Notes: a model not told the origin generated them from the sequence alone. Positions 25,695 through 37,795 are shown, counted from the first letter of the stretch. The stretch is DNA of 64,000 bases from an uncultured Pseudomonadota bacterium (GCA_913060515.1 CAJXRZ010000003.1:115798-179797), one strand, 5' to 3'. Numbers and translations: made by a program.

Positions 25695-27730
25695 TGTCGT
25701 CTGTGGGGCCGCCACGCTCGGCGGCAGCTCTGGGCGTCTTCCAAGCGTTCTTGCTCTCAGTGGGGGCTTGGTACCTCTGGCAGCGCTGGGAGCCTGCGGG
25801 CATCCTGGCGGTATTGGCGCTGCTGGCCCAACTCGGCGGCGCCGGTGCGCTCTTGGCTGGCGCGTCCGCCAAGTACACGCGCTGGGCCGCCTTGCTCAGC
25901 CTCGCTTGCGCGGCGCTCGTCGTCGGCCTTCACCTGCAGGTCGGCGTTCACATCGTCCAGAACTTCGGAATCAGCGCAGAGAAGGGCTGGGCCTTGATGG
26001 GCGTGGCCGCCGGTGGCGGCGCCGGGGCCTCGCTGGTGCCAGTGATTCAGCTCTTTGTGCTGCGCGGCAGCCGTTTGAGCGAGAAAATGGGAGCAGCGGC
26101 GGCGCTGATCCTTCCCCTGCTCATCCCTCCCCTCTACGCCGTCTCCCAGCTTGATGTTGAGCAGAGCTGGAACACAGCCGCAGGCGAGGACAGCTTGGCT
26201 TTGGCCTACGCGAAGTGGAGCGGAGAGGCCGTCAAAGCCCGCCCAGGCGGGACACATGCACTGGGGGTGCTCTACGTGCTCCGTGATGGCCGCATCGTCT
26301 CCCAGACCCAGATCGATGGGCCGCGCAGCCAGAGCTTGATCGACGCCCTCCCACGGGAGGCGCCTGGCCCACGGGACGCCTTGGTCTTTGAGCAGGTCAG
26401 CTCCCTTGAGCCCCTGCCCGAGCTCGCCTTCTCGGGCCATGCCCCCATCCTCTCCCCAGGCCGAGACGGGCTCTATGGCCCACAAGGTGTGCAGGGCACC
26501 CTGCTCCTCTGGCGGGCTCCTTCCGTCGGCCGCAGAAAGATGGGCGGCGAGCTGCGTGCGCCCGGCGTGAGTCCCGAGCTGGCGGCCGGCGCCACGCACC
26601 AGGCCAGCTTGGATGGGTGGATGGCCTCCCTCGATGGCGTCTCCAAGCTGGATCAGACCTGGAGCGCACCGAAGTTCCTCAACCACCAGACCTTGTCCCA
26701 AGCGGCGGTAGACGGCGCCCACATGCTTCACCGAAACATGAAGGACAACGGACGCTTTGCCTATATCGTCAAGGGCCCAAGCGGAGACCTTGGCCGCGGC
26801 TACAACTACCCCCGCCACGCGGGAGGCGCCTGGTACATGGCCAGGGTCTACCGACACACCGGGGATGAGCAGGCGCACGCCGGTGCCCTGGCAGCCATCG
26901 CTCACCTGGCCTCGGTGACGAAGCACCTGCCCGACGGGCGGGCTTTCGTCCACGATCCCAGTCGCCGAGACGGCAAGGCCTGGGTTGGGACCACGGCTCT
27001 GGCCCTCTTGGCCCTGACCGAGCTCGACGTAGAACCCGAGCTACAGCAGGGATACGCCGCCTTCATCGCCTCGTCCGTTGACGAGAGGGGGAGCGTTCGG
27101 GGGGACATGGACTTGGCCACAGGCACATGGCCAGCTCAAGCACAGGTCACCTACGCCCAAGGTCAGGGACTGCTCGCGCTGGCTGCCGCCGAGCGTGCGG
27201 GGCTCAACGGTGTCTCGGAGCCTTTGGACCGCGCCATCGCCTTTGTTGAGGGCGACTACTGGCCATTGCCTGCGGCAAACCTTGCCATGCTCGATGAACA
27301 CTGGATGTGCCTTGCTGCGGTGACCGTGCATGAAGTGCGTGGTGTCGCTGCTGGAGAGCGGGTCTGTACGGCCTATCTGGCGGATGTGGCTTGGTCTGCG
27401 CCCATCCCTGGAGCAGCGCAACAGCCTTCCGCTGGCCCCGCTGGTGGACTCGCCGAGGCCGTGATCGCACGAGCGGAGTTGGACCGCCGAGCCGGCCGAG
27501 AAGGCCCTTACCGCCAGCGCGCTCTGGACTATGCCGAGAGCCTGCTGGGCAATCAGTATCAAGTCTCAGATGCACCGCTTCTCGTTAAGCCAGCCGCGCT
27601 CATCGGGGGCTTCCGCGACGGCCCGTGGACCTTGGACGTTCAGGTCGACGCTGTGCAGCACATCGGCTGCGCACTCATGGGTGCAGAGCAGCTGCTCTTG
27701 GACCAAGAGCTGCCCGGCAGCATGCCCTAA
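25694..27730 (+). CDS. Polytopic membrane protein with C-terminal alpha/alpha-toroid-like domain
   Basis: This 678-residue protein starts at the ATG that overlaps the upstream stop (TGATG); an open frame runs further upstream only inside the preceding gene. It has five TM helices within residues 1-160 (GVFQAFLLSVGAWYLW, GILAVLALLAQLGGAGALL and so on). A soluble part of about 500 residues follows. Its second half (QAAVDGAHMLHRNM, YNYPRHAGGAWYMARVYRHTG, AWVGTTALALLALTELD, QGQGLLALAAAERAG) has the rhythm of an alpha/alpha-toroid as in epimerase, terpenoid-cyclase or glycosidase folds. No catalytic signature is certain. It probably works with the coiled-coil/barrel protein. Confidence 0.6.
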   Translation: MSSVGPPRSAAALGVFQAFLLSVGAWYLWQRWEPAGILAVLALLAQLGGAGALLAGASAKYTRWAALLSLACAALVVGLHLQVGVHIVQNFGISAEKGWALMGVAAGGGAGASLVPVIQLFVLRGSRLSEKMGAAAALILPLLIPPLYAVSQLDVEQSWNTAAGEDSLALAYAKWSGEAVKARPGGTHALGVLYVLRDGRIVSQTQIDGPRSQSLIDALPREAPGPRDALVFEQVSSLEPLPELAFSGHAPILSPGRDGLYGPQGVQGTLLLWRAPSVGRRKMGGELRAPGVSPELAAGATHQASLDGWMASLDGVSKLDQTWSAPKFLNHQTLSQAAVDGAHMLHRNMKDNGRFAYIVKGPSGDLGRGYNYPRHAGGAWYMARVYRHTGDEQAHAGALAAIAHLASVTKHLPDGRAFVHDPSRRDGKAWVGTTALALLALTELDVEPELQQGYAAFIASSVDERGSVRGDMDLATGTWPAQAQVTYAQGQGLLALAAAERAGLNGVSEPLDRAIAFVEGDYWPLPAANLAMLDEHWMCLAAVTVHEVRGVAAGERVCTAYLADVAWSAPIPGAAQQPSAGPAGGLAEAVIARAELDRRAGREGPYRQRALDYAESLLGNQYQVSDAPLLVKPAALIGGFRDGPWTLDVQVDAVQHIGCALMGAEQLLLDQELPGSMP

Positions 27731-27765
27731 ACGCGCGCCGGTGAATGAGAAAGCCTACACCCGTT

Positions 27766-27799
27766 GTGGGACATTTTTGCCGCACCCCCAGTGTCCCAC
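27766..27799. promoter_or_regulatory. Inverted repeat, candidate enhancer-binding site for the sigma-54 promoter
   Basis: GTGGGACA (27766-27773) and TGTCCCAC (27792-27799) form perfect 8-bp arms 18 bp apart. The centre lies about 125 bp upstream of the predicted transcription start, the normal place for an NtrC-type activator dyad. A hairpin ending the upstream gene is the alternative. Confidence 0.45.
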
Positions 27800-27880
27800 T
27801 CGGGGCGTGCAGATCCCGACGCAGGGCCAAGTTGCAGAGCAGCGAGCCGACGAACTGGGGATCGTAGAAGTCAGAGAAGT

Positions 27881-27896
27881 TGGCACGCCACTTGCT
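27881..27896 (+). promoter_or_regulatory. Sigma-54 (RpoN) promoter upstream of the CILP/FAM171-like lipoprotein gene
   Basis: TGGCACGCCACTTGCT fits the consensus TGGCAC-N5-TTGC[A/T] exactly. The -12 element ends 33 nt before the ATG at 27929, which leaves a plausible leader of about 20 nt containing the AGGAG site. Confidence 0.75.
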
Positions 27897-27928
27897 TAGA
27901 CGTAGACTATCGCCCCCAGGAGTTCCTC

Positions 27929-30040
27929 ATGACCCGTGCCACCTCAGTCATCGCATTGCTCGCCCTCGTTGCTTGCAAGACGAATACTTCCGACCCCCTC
28001 AACGCTGAAGACCCCATTGGCCGCATCACCGGCCAGGTCACCAACGTAGACGGCGAGGCCCTTCCCGGCGTCGAGGTCGAGGTCGCTGGCATGTCAGCTC
28101 TCACAGACGCAAACGGCTTCTACACCGTCGACGGCGTGACCCCTGCTGAAGAGCTGGTCGTCTCCTTCGAAGAGGAAGGCTTCGCTCGGGGCTACAAGAA
28201 GGCCCGCCTGCACAGCTGGGAGACGGTTGGCGTGGACGCCGTGCTCACCGAGATCGACGGCTTCGCTGTCTTCTCCGCACTGGACGGCGCCGACATCGAG
28301 ATCGGCAAGGTCATGGTTTCCTTCGATGCTGGCACCATCGTCGATGAGTTTGGCGCCGCGTACACCGGCGACGTTCGCGTCGAGGTCACCTACCTGGACC
28401 CATCCAACGCCGAAGACATGAAGTACGCCCCCGGCGATCTGACCGCCCTGGCCTACAACCGCAGCAACCCTGGCGCCAAGGACGTGAGCGAGCCCGCACA
28501 GCTCGTCTCTTACGGCATGGCCGACATCACCCTGACCGACGGTGAGGGTGGCGACCTGAACATCGCTGACGGCGCCACCGCTGCTGTGGACTTCGAAGTC
28601 CAGAACAACGACCTGGACGGCAACCCCATGCCGGACACCTACCGCATGGGTGCTGGCGATGTTCAGCAGACATGGTCCTTCGACACCTCCCGGGGAATCT
28701 GGGTGGAAGAAGGACAAGGCTCGGTCTACAACGAGGTCGAAGACGTCACTGAGGAGCGCCCCGTCTACGAAGAGGTCGACCTGATCGACGAGGATCCTGA
28801 GTCCGCAACCTACGGCGAAGTCATCGGTACCGAGACCGTTGAGACCGGAACCGAGACCGTCGTTGTTGGCCAGCGCGAGACCGGTGCCCTGCGCTTCGCC
28901 TTCGAGGCCAGCCACTTCTCCTGGTGGAACTGCGACCAAGGCTTCGTGCCTTCTTGTGTGACCGGCCAGGTGACCGACATCCTCGGCTTCCCTGTACGCT
29001 CCGCACTGGTCAAGGTCAGCGGCGCCCAGTCCAGCTCTTCGGTCTACACCGACGAGGACGGCTACTACGTTGCCTCCGCAATGGTCGGTGACACCGTCAC
29101 TGTCAGCGGTACCACCGTGGTCGGCGGCACCAACTGGGTGGGTGAAGAGCCCAGCGTCTTCCTGAGCGGCTACGGCAGCTCTTCGGCAGACTGCCAGCCC
29201 ATCGACATCGACATCGAGGTCTGCCGCGAGTCCGGCATCGTGATGGCGGACAACCTCTCCGTCCAGGCCTCCACCCTGGAAGGCGTTGAGGCTGACCAGC
29301 TTCGCGCTTGGTTCTGGGAGCCTACCGGCGAGCCCTCGAACTGCGACGACCCCTGGGAAGACCTGGCCGAGGACACCTGCTACGCCGGTACCCCGGACAC
29401 CTACGGTGACCGCTTCTCCAACAACTTGGTTGTTGGCATCCACAGCGCCTCCACGGGCACCAAGACTGTCGGTGACTACCTGGAGATGCGCACCTCCCGT
29501 GATGTGTACCGCATCGACCAGAGCGACATTGAGACCGGAACCGGCGACACCATCCCCGGCTACGTCTTCGAGACTGTCACGGTCACCGAGGGGTCCATGG
29601 ATCTGACCGAGAACAGCGTCGAGCTGCGTGCTGGCGATGTCATCCGGGCCCAGGCCCCTGGCAGCGTCAACGACTACTTCGGTCCCATCGTGAACGAAGA
29701 GTGGATGACCATCCCTGAGCAGGTCGAGATCAACAACGTCACCGGAAGCCTCGGCAGCGTAAACCGCACCGGCGGCTTGGACTTGCGCTTCGAAGGCAAG
29801 AACAACCCCGACGCTGTGGTGGTCTTGGTCACTCAGGCTGGCGATGAAAATGGCCTGCTTTGCAAGTACGCCGACGACGGCACCGTGAACCTGAGCGGCT
29901 CGGACCTGGGTGCCTTGCAGCCCGGCTGGACCAGCGTCAGTGTCTACCGCCCCGAGTTCCAGTGGACCGAAGGCCCCGACGGCATGCCCATCCGCCTGCA
30001 GTCCATGTCCGGCACCATCCTCGAGGCTGACCTGCAGTAG
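27929..30040 (+). CDS. CILP/FAM171-like lipoprotein with carboxypeptidase-regulatory-like domains
   Basis: This 703-residue protein starts MTRATSVIALLALVACKT (lipobox LVAC). SD AGGAG lies 6 nt before ATG; the open frame extends upstream but without signal or RBS. A carboxypeptidase-regulatory-like fold follows (ITGQVTNVDGEALPGVEVEV, TDANGFYTVDGV), then a region like FAM171/CILP (SFDAGTIVDEFGAAYTGDVR, SYGMADITLTDGEG, WVEEGQGSVYNEVEDVTEE). A second carboxypeptidase-regulatory domain is at about 345-400, followed by further beta domains. It is probably an abundant outer-membrane surface lipoprotein. A sigma-54-type promoter lies directly upstream and a hairpin terminator directly downstream. Confidence 0.72.
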   Translation: MTRATSVIALLALVACKTNTSDPLNAEDPIGRITGQVTNVDGEALPGVEVEVAGMSALTDANGFYTVDGVTPAEELVVSFEEEGFARGYKKARLHSWETVGVDAVLTEIDGFAVFSALDGADIEIGKVMVSFDAGTIVDEFGAAYTGDVRVEVTYLDPSNAEDMKYAPGDLTALAYNRSNPGAKDVSEPAQLVSYGMADITLTDGEGGDLNIADGATAAVDFEVQNNDLDGNPMPDTYRMGAGDVQQTWSFDTSRGIWVEEGQGSVYNEVEDVTEERPVYEEVDLIDEDPESATYGEVIGTETVETGTETVVVGQRETGALRFAFEASHFSWWNCDQGFVPSCVTGQVTDILGFPVRSALVKVSGAQSSSSVYTDEDGYYVASAMVGDTVTVSGTTVVGGTNWVGEEPSVFLSGYGSSSADCQPIDIDIEVCRESGIVMADNLSVQASTLEGVEADQLRAWFWEPTGEPSNCDDPWEDLAEDTCYAGTPDTYGDRFSNNLVVGIHSASTGTKTVGDYLEMRTSRDVYRIDQSDIETGTGDTIPGYVFETVTVTEGSMDLTENSVELRAGDVIRAQAPGSVNDYFGPIVNEEWMTIPEQVEINNVTGSLGSVNRTGGLDLRFEGKNNPDAVVVLVTQAGDENGLLCKYADDGTVNLSGSDLGALQPGWTSVSVYRPEFQWTEGPDGMPIRLQSMSGTILEADLQ

Positions 30041-30060
30041 GTCAACTTCGGCGACGACTC

Positions 30061-30086
30061 AAGGGTCGGCCTTCGGGTCGGCCCTT
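30061..30086 (+). terminator. UUCG-tetraloop hairpin terminator, repeat copy A
   Basis: An 11-bp stem with two G-U pairs closes on a C(UUCG)G tetraloop 20 bp after the lipoprotein stop at 30040. It is followed by TTGCTGCTCTGGGGCC. The 39-nt unit 30062-30100 recurs at 41471-41509. Confidence 0.75.
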
Positions 30087-30102
30087 GCTGCTCTGGGGCC
30101 GC

Positions 30103-30540
30103 TTAGTTCAGGCCGGACCAATCCCCATGGTCCAACCAGCTCCGAAGGATGACCACCGCGGCTGCTTGGTCGATGACCTCCTTGCGGCGCTTCCTGGACA
30201 GGTCGTGTTCCAGCAAGACACGCTCCGCTTCAACGGAGGAGTAGCGCTCATCGATGTAGATGGGGGTCAACGAGAGCAGCTCGCCCAGAGCATCGCCCAC
30301 CTGCCTTGCCAGTCGCGCCGAGCGCGTCTCGCTGCCGTCTAGCTCAAGGGGTAGCCCGACGACCAGATGCTCGGCCCGCTCTTCAGCGGCGATCTTGGCC
30401 AACAAGGCGCAGTCCTTCTTGACCCCGCGGCGAGACACGGTGGTGACTGCGTTCGCAGTGATCCCCAAGGCGTCGGAGACCGCAACGCCGATGGTCTTGG
30501 TGCCCACATCCAAGGCAAGAGCTCGACCGCGAAGTGGCAT
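30103..30540 (-). CDS. ruvX: Putative pre-16S rRNA nuclease / Holliday junction resolvase (YqgF family)
   Basis: This 145-residue protein matches the family length. Motifs are ALALDVGTKTIGVAVSD (catalytic Asp), LVVGLPLELDGSETRSA (second catalytic acidic region) and YIDERYSSVEAERVL, with a final Asp in KEVIDQAAAVVIL. It is an RNase H-like nuclease that trims 16S rRNA 5' ends. The start was placed at MPLRGRALALD, with AGAGG about 10 nt upstream, rather than at an upstream ATG (30579). It is divergent from cinA over 78 bp that holds a LexA-type box. Confidence 0.92.
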   Translation of the reverse strand: MPLRGRALALDVGTKTIGVAVSDALGITANAVTTVSRRGVKKDCALLAKIAAEERAEHLVVGLPLELDGSETRSARLARQVGDALGELLSLTPIYIDERYSSVEAERVLLEHDLSRKRRKEVIDQAAAVVILRSWLDHGDWSGLN

Positions 30541-30559
30541 TGCTGGGAATCCTCTGTTA

Positions 30560-30576
30560 CTGTACGCCCGTTCAGT
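30560..30576 (+). promoter_or_regulatory. LexA-type SOS box between ruvX and cinA
   Basis: CTGTACGCCCGTTCAG followed by T matches 16 of 17 positions of the Myxococcus-type LexA motif CTRHAMRYBYGTTCAGS as I recall it. It lies 43 bp before the cinA ATG and could control cinA and recA. Confidence 0.55.
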
Positions 30577-30618
30577 CACCTGAGCGGCTCCACCTCACCT
30601 AACTACCCTGGAGGATGC

Positions 30619-31857
30619 ATGACTCGAAAGCGCGCCATACTGCTCTCTCAAGGGGACGAGGTCATCACCGGCCAGACCTTGGACAGCAACGCGGCATGGC
30701 TTGCAGAGCAGCTCACCTCTCTGGGCTTTGATGTCGTACTCCAACTCACGCTTGGCGACCGCGTAGATGACATCGCTTGGGGCCTTGAGCTGGGCAGCGG
30801 CCGTGGAGATGTGCTGATCTGTACCGGCGGCTTGGGACCCACCCAGGACGACCTGACGGTCGAGGTAGTCGCCAAAGTCACCCAAGACGAGCTGAGCTTG
30901 AATCAGGCCACCCTGGACCACATCCAGGCCCTTTACAAGAGCATCGGCCGCGTCATGCCTCCGGCCAACATCAAGCAAGCCATGCTGCCGTCCCGAGCCA
31001 CGATTCTCCGGAACGACTGGGGAACCGCTCCCGGGGTTCAGGTTGAGCACAACGCCTGCCAAGCGTACTTCGTGCCTGGCGTGCCTCGGGAGATGAAGGC
31101 CCTCTGGAAACACCGGATCCTGCCTGACCTGCAGGCACGCTTTGATCTTCCGCCAGAACGCCTCTTGGTCTTTCGGTGCATGGGCGTTCACGAGTCAAAG
31201 CTGGCCGAGCTCATGGCGCCATTCCAGGACCGTCACGGCGTGGTCTTGGGCTTCCGCACCATGCTGCCAGAGAACCAGGTCAAGCTTCGCCTGAGCGCAG
31301 AGCTCCCCCAGGAGACCGAAGAGGCACTCAGAGAAGAGGCGCTTCAGATCCTCGGCAAGAACTGCTACGGGGTGAACAGCGGCAACCTGGTCCAGGTCAT
31401 TGGGGATCTTCTGCGCGAGCGCAAAGAAACCTTGGCCACCGCGGAGTCCTGCACGGGTGGGAACATCTCCGCCCAAATCACCTCTGCGCCGGGCTCCTCC
31501 AGCTACTTCCTGCAGGGTGTATGTGCCTACGCCAACGCAGCCAAGACCCAACAGGCCGGCGTTCCTGCAGAGCTGATTCAGGCCCATGGGGCGGTCAGCG
31601 AACCCGTAGCCATCGCCATGGCGGAAGGCATCCGCGAGCGTGCCGGGAGCAGCTATGGCCTGTCCACCACCGGGATCGCGGGCCCAGGCGGCGGGACCCA
31701 AGATAAGCCTGTGGGTACCGTCCATATCGCCTGCGCGACCCCCACAGGGACGCACCACATCAAGCTGGCATTACGGGGCTCCAGAGAGCGAATCGTCTCC
31801 CTCGCAGCCGGCGCAACTCTGGACATGCTTCGGCGTCACCTCCAGGGTCTTCTTTAG
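30619..31857 (+). CDS. cinA: CinA: competence/damage-inducible protein with NMN deamidase domain
   Basis: This 412-residue protein has the standard two-domain length. The N-terminal MoCF/COG1058 domain shows GDEVITGQTLDSNAAW, CTGGLGPTQDDLT and FVPGVPREM. The C-terminal CinA domain shows TAESCTGGNISAQIT and GIAGPGGGTQDKPVGT. The family acts as ADP-ribose pyrophosphatase and nicotinamide-nucleotide deamidase. SD GGAGG lies 4 nt before ATG. It is followed by recA after 98 bp, the cinA-recA order known in Firmicutes and Deinococcus. The upstream LexA-type box suggests SOS control. Confidence 0.93.
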   Translation: MTRKRAILLSQGDEVITGQTLDSNAAWLAEQLTSLGFDVVLQLTLGDRVDDIAWGLELGSGRGDVLICTGGLGPTQDDLTVEVVAKVTQDELSLNQATLDHIQALYKSIGRVMPPANIKQAMLPSRATILRNDWGTAPGVQVEHNACQAYFVPGVPREMKALWKHRILPDLQARFDLPPERLLVFRCMGVHESKLAELMAPFQDRHGVVLGFRTMLPENQVKLRLSAELPQETEEALREEALQILGKNCYGVNSGNLVQVIGDLLRERKETLATAESCTGGNISAQITSAPGSSSYFLQGVCAYANAAKTQQAGVPAELIQAHGAVSEPVAIAMAEGIRERAGSSYGLSTTGIAGPGGGTQDKPVGTVHIACATPTGTHHIKLALRGSRERIVSLAAGATLDMLRRHLQGLL

Positions 31858-31902
31858 GGGCGGACATTTTTTGGTCCCCCCCCAAACTACATTCAGAACA
31901 TC

Positions 31903-31920
31903 AAGACTCCTGAGAGTCTT
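31903..31920. promoter_or_regulatory. Perfect palindrome upstream of recA
   Basis: AAGACTC and GAGTCTT flank a CTGA spacer 36 bp before the recA ATG. It may be an operator, a leader hairpin or a weak terminator for cinA; a pyrimidine-rich tract follows it. Confidence 0.4.
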
Positions 31921-31955
31921 CCCCTTCCCCCTCTTCTTCCCTTCCGGAGTTTCAG

Positions 31956-32981
31956 ATGCCCCTCGACAAAGACCGCGCAAAGGCAGTTGACAGTGCCATT
32001 TCTTCCATCGAACGCCAGTTCGGAAAGGGCTCCATCATGCGCCTGGGAGAGGCAGAGGCGCCAAAGATCAAGACCATCTCCACTGGCTCCATCGGCCTGG
32101 ACGTCGCCTTGGGTGTTGGCGGTGTTCCCAAGGGTCGCGTGGTCGAGGTCTACGGACCAGAGTCCTCCGGTAAGACCACTTTGGCCCTGCACCTCATCGC
32201 TGAGGCACAGCGCGCCGGCGGCGTGGCAGCCTTCATCGATGCTGAGCATGCCTTGGACATCAACTACGCAGCGGCCCTCGGTGTGAAGGTGGACGAACTG
32301 CTCGTCTCCCAGCCCGACTTTGGTGAGCAAGCTCTGGAGATCGCAGAGACCTTGGTTCGCTCCGGTGCCCTGGCCATCGTGGTCATCGACTCCGTCGCGG
32401 CCCTGGTCCCCAAGGCCGAGCTGGAAGGCGACATGGGCGACTCCCTGCCAGGCCTCCAGGCACGCCTCATGTCCCAGGCGCTGCGCAAGCTCACCGGCTG
32501 CATCCACAAGTCCGACACGGTGATGCTCTTCATCAACCAGGTCCGTATGAAGATCGGCGTGATGTTCGGCAACCCAGAGGTGACCTCGGGCGGAAACGCA
32601 CTGAAGTTCTACTCCTCCGTGCGCCTGGACATCCGTCGCATCGGCAGCATCAAGAAGGGCGACCAGGTCCTGGGCAACCGCACCCGCGTCAAGGTCGTCA
32701 AGAACAAGGTGGCCCCTCCCTTCCGCATGGTCGAGTTCGACATCCTCTACGGCGAGGGCATCTCCCTGGCTGGCGAGCTGCTGGACATGGGCCTGGAAGT
32801 GGGCATGATCCGCAAGGCGGGCTCCTGGTACTCGATGGGCGATGAGCGCATCGGCCAAGGCCGTGAGAACGCGCGCATCTACTTGCTTGAGCACCCCGAG
32901 GCGATGGACATGCTCCGCCAGAAGGTGCTCGAGGCAAATGGCTTGGGCGAGCCCGCTCCAGCCGCCAAGGGCGAGGCATAG
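31956..32981 (+). CDS. recA: Recombinase A
   Basis: This 341-residue protein is essentially full length. It has [11 protein letters not shown], Walker [13 protein letters not shown] (about 66-77), [11 protein letters not shown], Walker B VIDSVAAL, the L1 region [17 protein letters not shown] and L2 [21 protein letters not shown] short C-terminus ends PAPAAKGEA. It forms the nucleoprotein filament for homologous recombination and activates LexA cleavage. SD TCCGGAG lies 8 nt before ATG. A strong hairpin terminator follows at 33008-33054. Confidence 0.98.
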   Translation: MPLDKDRAKAVDSAISSIERQFGKGSIMRLGEAEAPKIKTISTGSIGLDVALGVGGVPKGRVVEVYGPESSGKTTLALHLIAEAQRAGGVAAFIDAEHALDINYAAALGVKVDELLVSQPDFGEQALEIAETLVRSGALAIVVIDSVAALVPKAELEGDMGDSLPGLQARLMSQALRKLTGCIHKSDTVMLFINQVRMKIGVMFGNPEVTSGGNALKFYSSVRLDIRRIGSIKKGDQVLGNRTRVKVVKNKVAPPFRMVEFDILYGEGISLAGELLDMGLEVGMIRKAGSWYSMGDERIGQGRENARIYLLEHPEAMDMLRQKVLEANGLGEPAPAAKGEA

Positions 32982-33007
32982 ACTCTCACTTTGGTGAGAC
33001 GCAGGCA

Positions 33008-33054
33008 GGGGAGAGTGGAGGAGGCATGCAATGACAGCCTCCGCCACTCTCCCC
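33008..33054 (+). terminator. Hairpin terminator after recA
   Basis: GGGGAGAGTGG (33008-33018) pairs with CCACTCTCCCC (33044-33054). GGAGGC pairs with GCCTCC inside after one mismatch, giving a stem of about 17 bp and an 11-nt loop. TTCTCT follows rather than a pure T run. Confidence 0.7.
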
Positions 33055-33119
33055 TTCTCTGCTCTGAGGGGGATGGACCGTGGCTCAGGTAGAATCCAAA
33101 GCCAAGGAGTCTGAGCACT

Positions 33120-34232
<1,113 letters not shown>

Positions 34233-34292
34233 GTCCCAGCCGCGCACTTGGCCGCCGTCTACAGGACCGCTCGCCCCGCGCTAGGAGACGCC

Positions 34293-36926
<2,634 letters not shown>

Positions 36927-36946
36927 GTCACAGAGACAACTCTTTG

Positions 36947-36968
36947 GCCCTTCCCAGTTAGGGAGGGC
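36947..36968 (+). terminator. Hairpin after alaS
   Basis: GCCCTTCCC and GGGAGGGC pair with one bulged T and an AGTTA loop, 20 bp past the alaS stop. There is no T tract, so termination is likely but not certain. Confidence 0.5.
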
Positions 36969-37009
36969 TCCCCTTCTCGCGGCAGCAGCCGCCAAGTTCT
37001 GGAGAACAC

Positions 37010-37777
37010 ATGCAGATTCAAGGTAGCAAGGTCCTGGTCACCGGTGGCGCATCCGGCATGGGCCGTCACTTCGTGCTCGAGCTGGCCAAGGCCGGCGCGG
37101 ACGTGGCTTTCTGCGATCTGAACGCCGACGGCATCAAGGCGGTCGAGGCCGAGGCCGCAAACTTGCCCGGCAAGGTCGCTGGATTCGAAGCCAACGTGGC
37201 CGATGAAGACAGCGTCATCGCGCTGATCAACAACGCCCACGAGGCCATGGGTGGCCTGGACGTGCTCGTGAACAACGCCGGCATCTTCCGCGACGGGTTG
37301 CTGGTCAAGAAGGACCGCGAGACAGGCGAGATCAAGAAGATGTCCCTGCGCAAGTGGCAGTCGGTCATCGACGTGGACCTGACCGGTCCCTTCCTGACCA
37401 CCCGTGAGTTCGCTGCCAAGGCCATCGAGACCAACAGCAAGGCCTCGGTTGTGGTGAACATCAGCTCGATTGCCCGTCACGGCAACCGCGGCCAGAGCAA
37501 CTACTCCGCTGCCAAGGCTGGACTGGTCGCTGACACCCGCCTTTGGGCTGTTGAGCTGGCACGCTACGGCATCCGCACCGGTGCAGTCGCTCCGGGCTTC
37601 GTGGACACCCCCATCCTGGAAGGCATGCCTCCAGAGGTGCTGCAGCAGATGCTCAAGCCTGTTCCACTTCGCCGTGTTGCACAGCCTCAGGAGATCTTCC
37701 TGGCGGTCAAGTTCATCATCGAGTGCGACTACTTCACCGGTCGCTGCATCGACGTTGACGGCGGCCTGAGCATCTAA
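37010..37777 (+). CDS. Short-chain dehydrogenase/reductase (SDR)
   Basis: This 255-residue classical SDR has the NAD(P)-binding motif VTGGASGMGRHF (about 10), VLVNNAGIFRDG and a catalytic Ser in NISSIARHG. The YSAAKAG motif supplies Tyr and Lys, and APGFVDTPILEG follows. The C-terminal TGRCIDVDGGLSI is FabG-like. Asp in FCDLNADG after the second strand favours NAD(H) over NADP(H). The substrate is unknown; acetoacetyl-CoA/beta-ketoacyl or alcohol substrates are all possible. SD GGAGA is near the start, and a shared bidirectional hairpin terminator follows. Confidence 0.9.
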   Translation: MQIQGSKVLVTGGASGMGRHFVLELAKAGADVAFCDLNADGIKAVEAEAANLPGKVAGFEANVADEDSVIALINNAHEAMGGLDVLVNNAGIFRDGLLVKKDRETGEIKKMSLRKWQSVIDVDLTGPFLTTREFAAKAIETNSKASVVVNISSIARHGNRGQSNYSAAKAGLVADTRLWAVELARYGIRTGAVAPGFVDTPILEGMPPEVLQQMLKPVPLRRVAQPQEIFLAVKFIIECDYFTGRCIDVDGGLSI

Positions 37778-37795
37778 GGCTCGCCTGACGCAATG

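Noticed and set aside
27764..27928. Upstream extension of the CILP/FAM171-like lipoprotein
   Set aside because: It would cover the sigma-54 promoter and inverted repeat, and the lipoprotein signal begins at 27929.
31888..31903. CTACATTCAGAACATC as a second LexA box before recA
   Set aside because: Its reverse complement has GTTCTG, not GTTCAG, and the other half does not match.
32982..33119. Possible tRNA or small RNA after recA
   Set aside because: The only structure is one long hairpin best read as a terminator; no cloverleaf or CCA-like end.
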